From CAZWAP01 sp964632005 (GTDB lineage: Bacteria > Planctomycetota > Phycisphaerae > Sedimentisphaerales > Anaerobacaceae), in the NCBI GenBank assembly GCA_964632005.1, contig CAZWAP010000002.1:1-64000 (forward strand): a stretch of DNA of 64,000 bases, given 5' to 3'. Position numbers and translations under genes: made by a program. Positions 63,057 to 64,000 of this stretch are shown in pieces (positions within the stretch are counted from its first letter, which is position 1; each line of letters opens with the position of its first letter). The notes beneath the pieces were generated by a model. The model saw only the letters and a program-made list of their open reading frames with translations. It did not search any database and had not been told where the DNA came from.

Positions 63057-64000
63057 AAACGTCCCGGACCAACAGCAGTTCTCCCACGAGGGCACGATCG
63101 CTAACGTGCTGATAGTTGACGAAGACCCCGCGCTGACCCGGCTGGTGCTGAGAATATGCGCCCGTAAGGGCATCCGGGGGATAATTGCCCAAAGCGTCGA
63201 AAACGCCCTGGCTTGCATCGACAAAGGCGATTATGACCTCATTTTCACCAGCGACCGGATACGCCCCCGACCCGCCGTCGAGCCGACGCCCCAAAGTGTA
63301 TTCGACCTGATTGACGCGGTGAAAACCGACTGCCCCGAAATGCCAGTCGTCATGGTCAGCGAGGCCGTCCGCGACCAAATATCCCCCGGCGGTGCCATTG
63401 CCGAAGCAGCCGTCAAAGCCGTCCGCGCAGGTTGCTGTGACTTCCTGATCAAGCCACCCGAACCTGCGAAGATCGAGAACCTGCTCGATACGCTGCTGCC
63501 GAATCATTTGGTTCAAACCTGCGAGGCAGCTCAACGAGGTATTCGAAACCTTTACCAGATCGTTGGAAAAAGCGAAAAGCTTCGTCAAACCGTCAGGCTT
63601 GCCAGAAAAGTCGCCCCAACATCCGCCCCCGTTCTCATCAGCGGCGAGAGCGGAACGGGCAAGGAGCTTATCTCCTACCTTATCCACCGCAACAGCAGAC
63701 GTTCTGCCGGCCCCTACATCAGGGTCAATTGCGCGGCCTTGAGCAACTCGCTGGTCGAAAGCGAACTGTTCGGCCACGAAAAGGGGGCTTTCACAGGCGC
63801 CTATGCCCAACGCAAGGGACGCTTCGAAATGGCCAACGGCGGTACTCTCCTGCTCGACGAAATAACAGAAACCCCGCTCAGATTCCAGGCTAAGCTTCTC
63901 CGGGTGCTCGAACAACAGGATTTCGAGCGAGTAGGCGGAAACGCAAACATCAAAGTCAACGTTCGCATCATCAGCACCACCAACAAGAACCTGCTCAAAG
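63049..64000 (+). CDS. NtrC-family sigma-54 response regulator (FlrC/FlgR-like), 3' end outside the window
   Basis: A reading frame starting at GTG 63049, overlapping the TPR gene by 8 nt and open to the end of the window (317 codons visible). An intact receiver is at about 17-130: acidic VDEDP at 23-27, Asp69 in IFTSD with one residue more than usual before it, and Lys in FLIKP. The AAA+ core follows with Walker A GESGTGK, GAFTGA, and Walker B TLLLDEI. GGAG lies about 11 nt upstream. It probably works with a sensor kinase not seen here. The C-terminal HTH is cut off. Confidence 0.9.
   Translation, partial: MDRNVPDQQQFSHEGTIANVLIVDEDPALTRLVLRICARKGIRGIIAQSVENALACIDKGDYDLIFTSDRIRPRPAVEPTPQSVFDLIDAVKTDCPEMPVVMVSEAVRDQISPGGAIAEAAVKAVRAGCCDFLIKPPEPAKIENLLDTLLPNHLVQTCEAAQRGIRNLYQIVGKSEKLRQTVRLARKVAPTSAPVLISGESGTGKELISYLIHRNSRRSAGPYIRVNCAALSNSLVESELFGHEKGAFTGAYAQRKGRFEMANGGTLLLDEITETPLRFQAKLLRVLEQQDFERVGGNANIKVNVRIISTTNKNLLK

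Overview
The window is almost entirely a flagellar locus from a Gram-negative-type bacterium (L-ring, P-ring and rod genes are present). A Planctomycetota/Phycisphaerae-like source is my best guess. It rests on gene style (a sigma-54 flagellar regulon, a FliD with an inserted beta repeat of a kind I associate with planctomycete surface proteins, many TPR fusions) and not on any database search. No rRNA, tRNA, CRISPR array, transposase or integrase was seen.

Layout. (1) 97-2146, minus: a compact DpnII-type restriction-modification operon (controller, Dam-type methylase, nuclease) behind a palindromic operator candidate. (2) 2381-6308, minus: flagellin, fliS, a second flagellin broken by a 100-N assembly gap, then a soluble SPINDLY/O-GlcNAc-transferase-like enzyme. 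(3) 6516-7532, plus: a lone GT4 glycosyltransferase. (4) 7608-9326, minus: fliK. (5) 9750-22890, plus: flgB-flgC-fliE-fliF-fliG-fliH-fliI-fliJ-motE-motA-motB-motB'-fliO-fliP-fliQ-fliR-flhB, i.e. rod base, MS ring, switch, export ATPase, stator and export gate. (6) 22942-25320, minus: fliD. (7) 25531-45072, minus: a 19.5 kb glycosylation island of nine genes, several of them giant fusions of glycosyltransferase, methyltransferase and TPR modules, with a FliT-like chaperone inside. (8) 45298-57131, minus: flgD-flgE-pilZ-flgF-flgG-flgA-flgH-flgI-flgJ-flgN-flgK-flgL. (9) 57835-64000, plus: an NtrC-family activator, two TPR proteins, and a second NtrC-family activator that runs off the window.

Regulation can be read directly. 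Four near-perfect sigma-54 sites (TGGCA[CT]-N5-TTGC) lie before flgB, fliK, the flgD operon and the TPR/activator operon; a weaker one precedes the glycosylation island. Two FliA-like sites with the same unusual form (TTAAGTTT-N11-ATCGA[TA]AA) precede flagellin and fliD. This gives a three-tier model: the first activator plus sigma-54 turns on hook-basal-body genes and the second activator, then FliA turns on filament and cap. fliA, rpoN, flhA, flhF/flhG, fliL, fliM and fliN are not in the window.

The most unusual parts are the glycosylation island between flgL and fliD, the paired post-flagellin hairpins that show a compensatory base change, tandem motB genes, a FlgH without a lipobox, and a PilZ/YcgR-like protein placed inside the hook operon.
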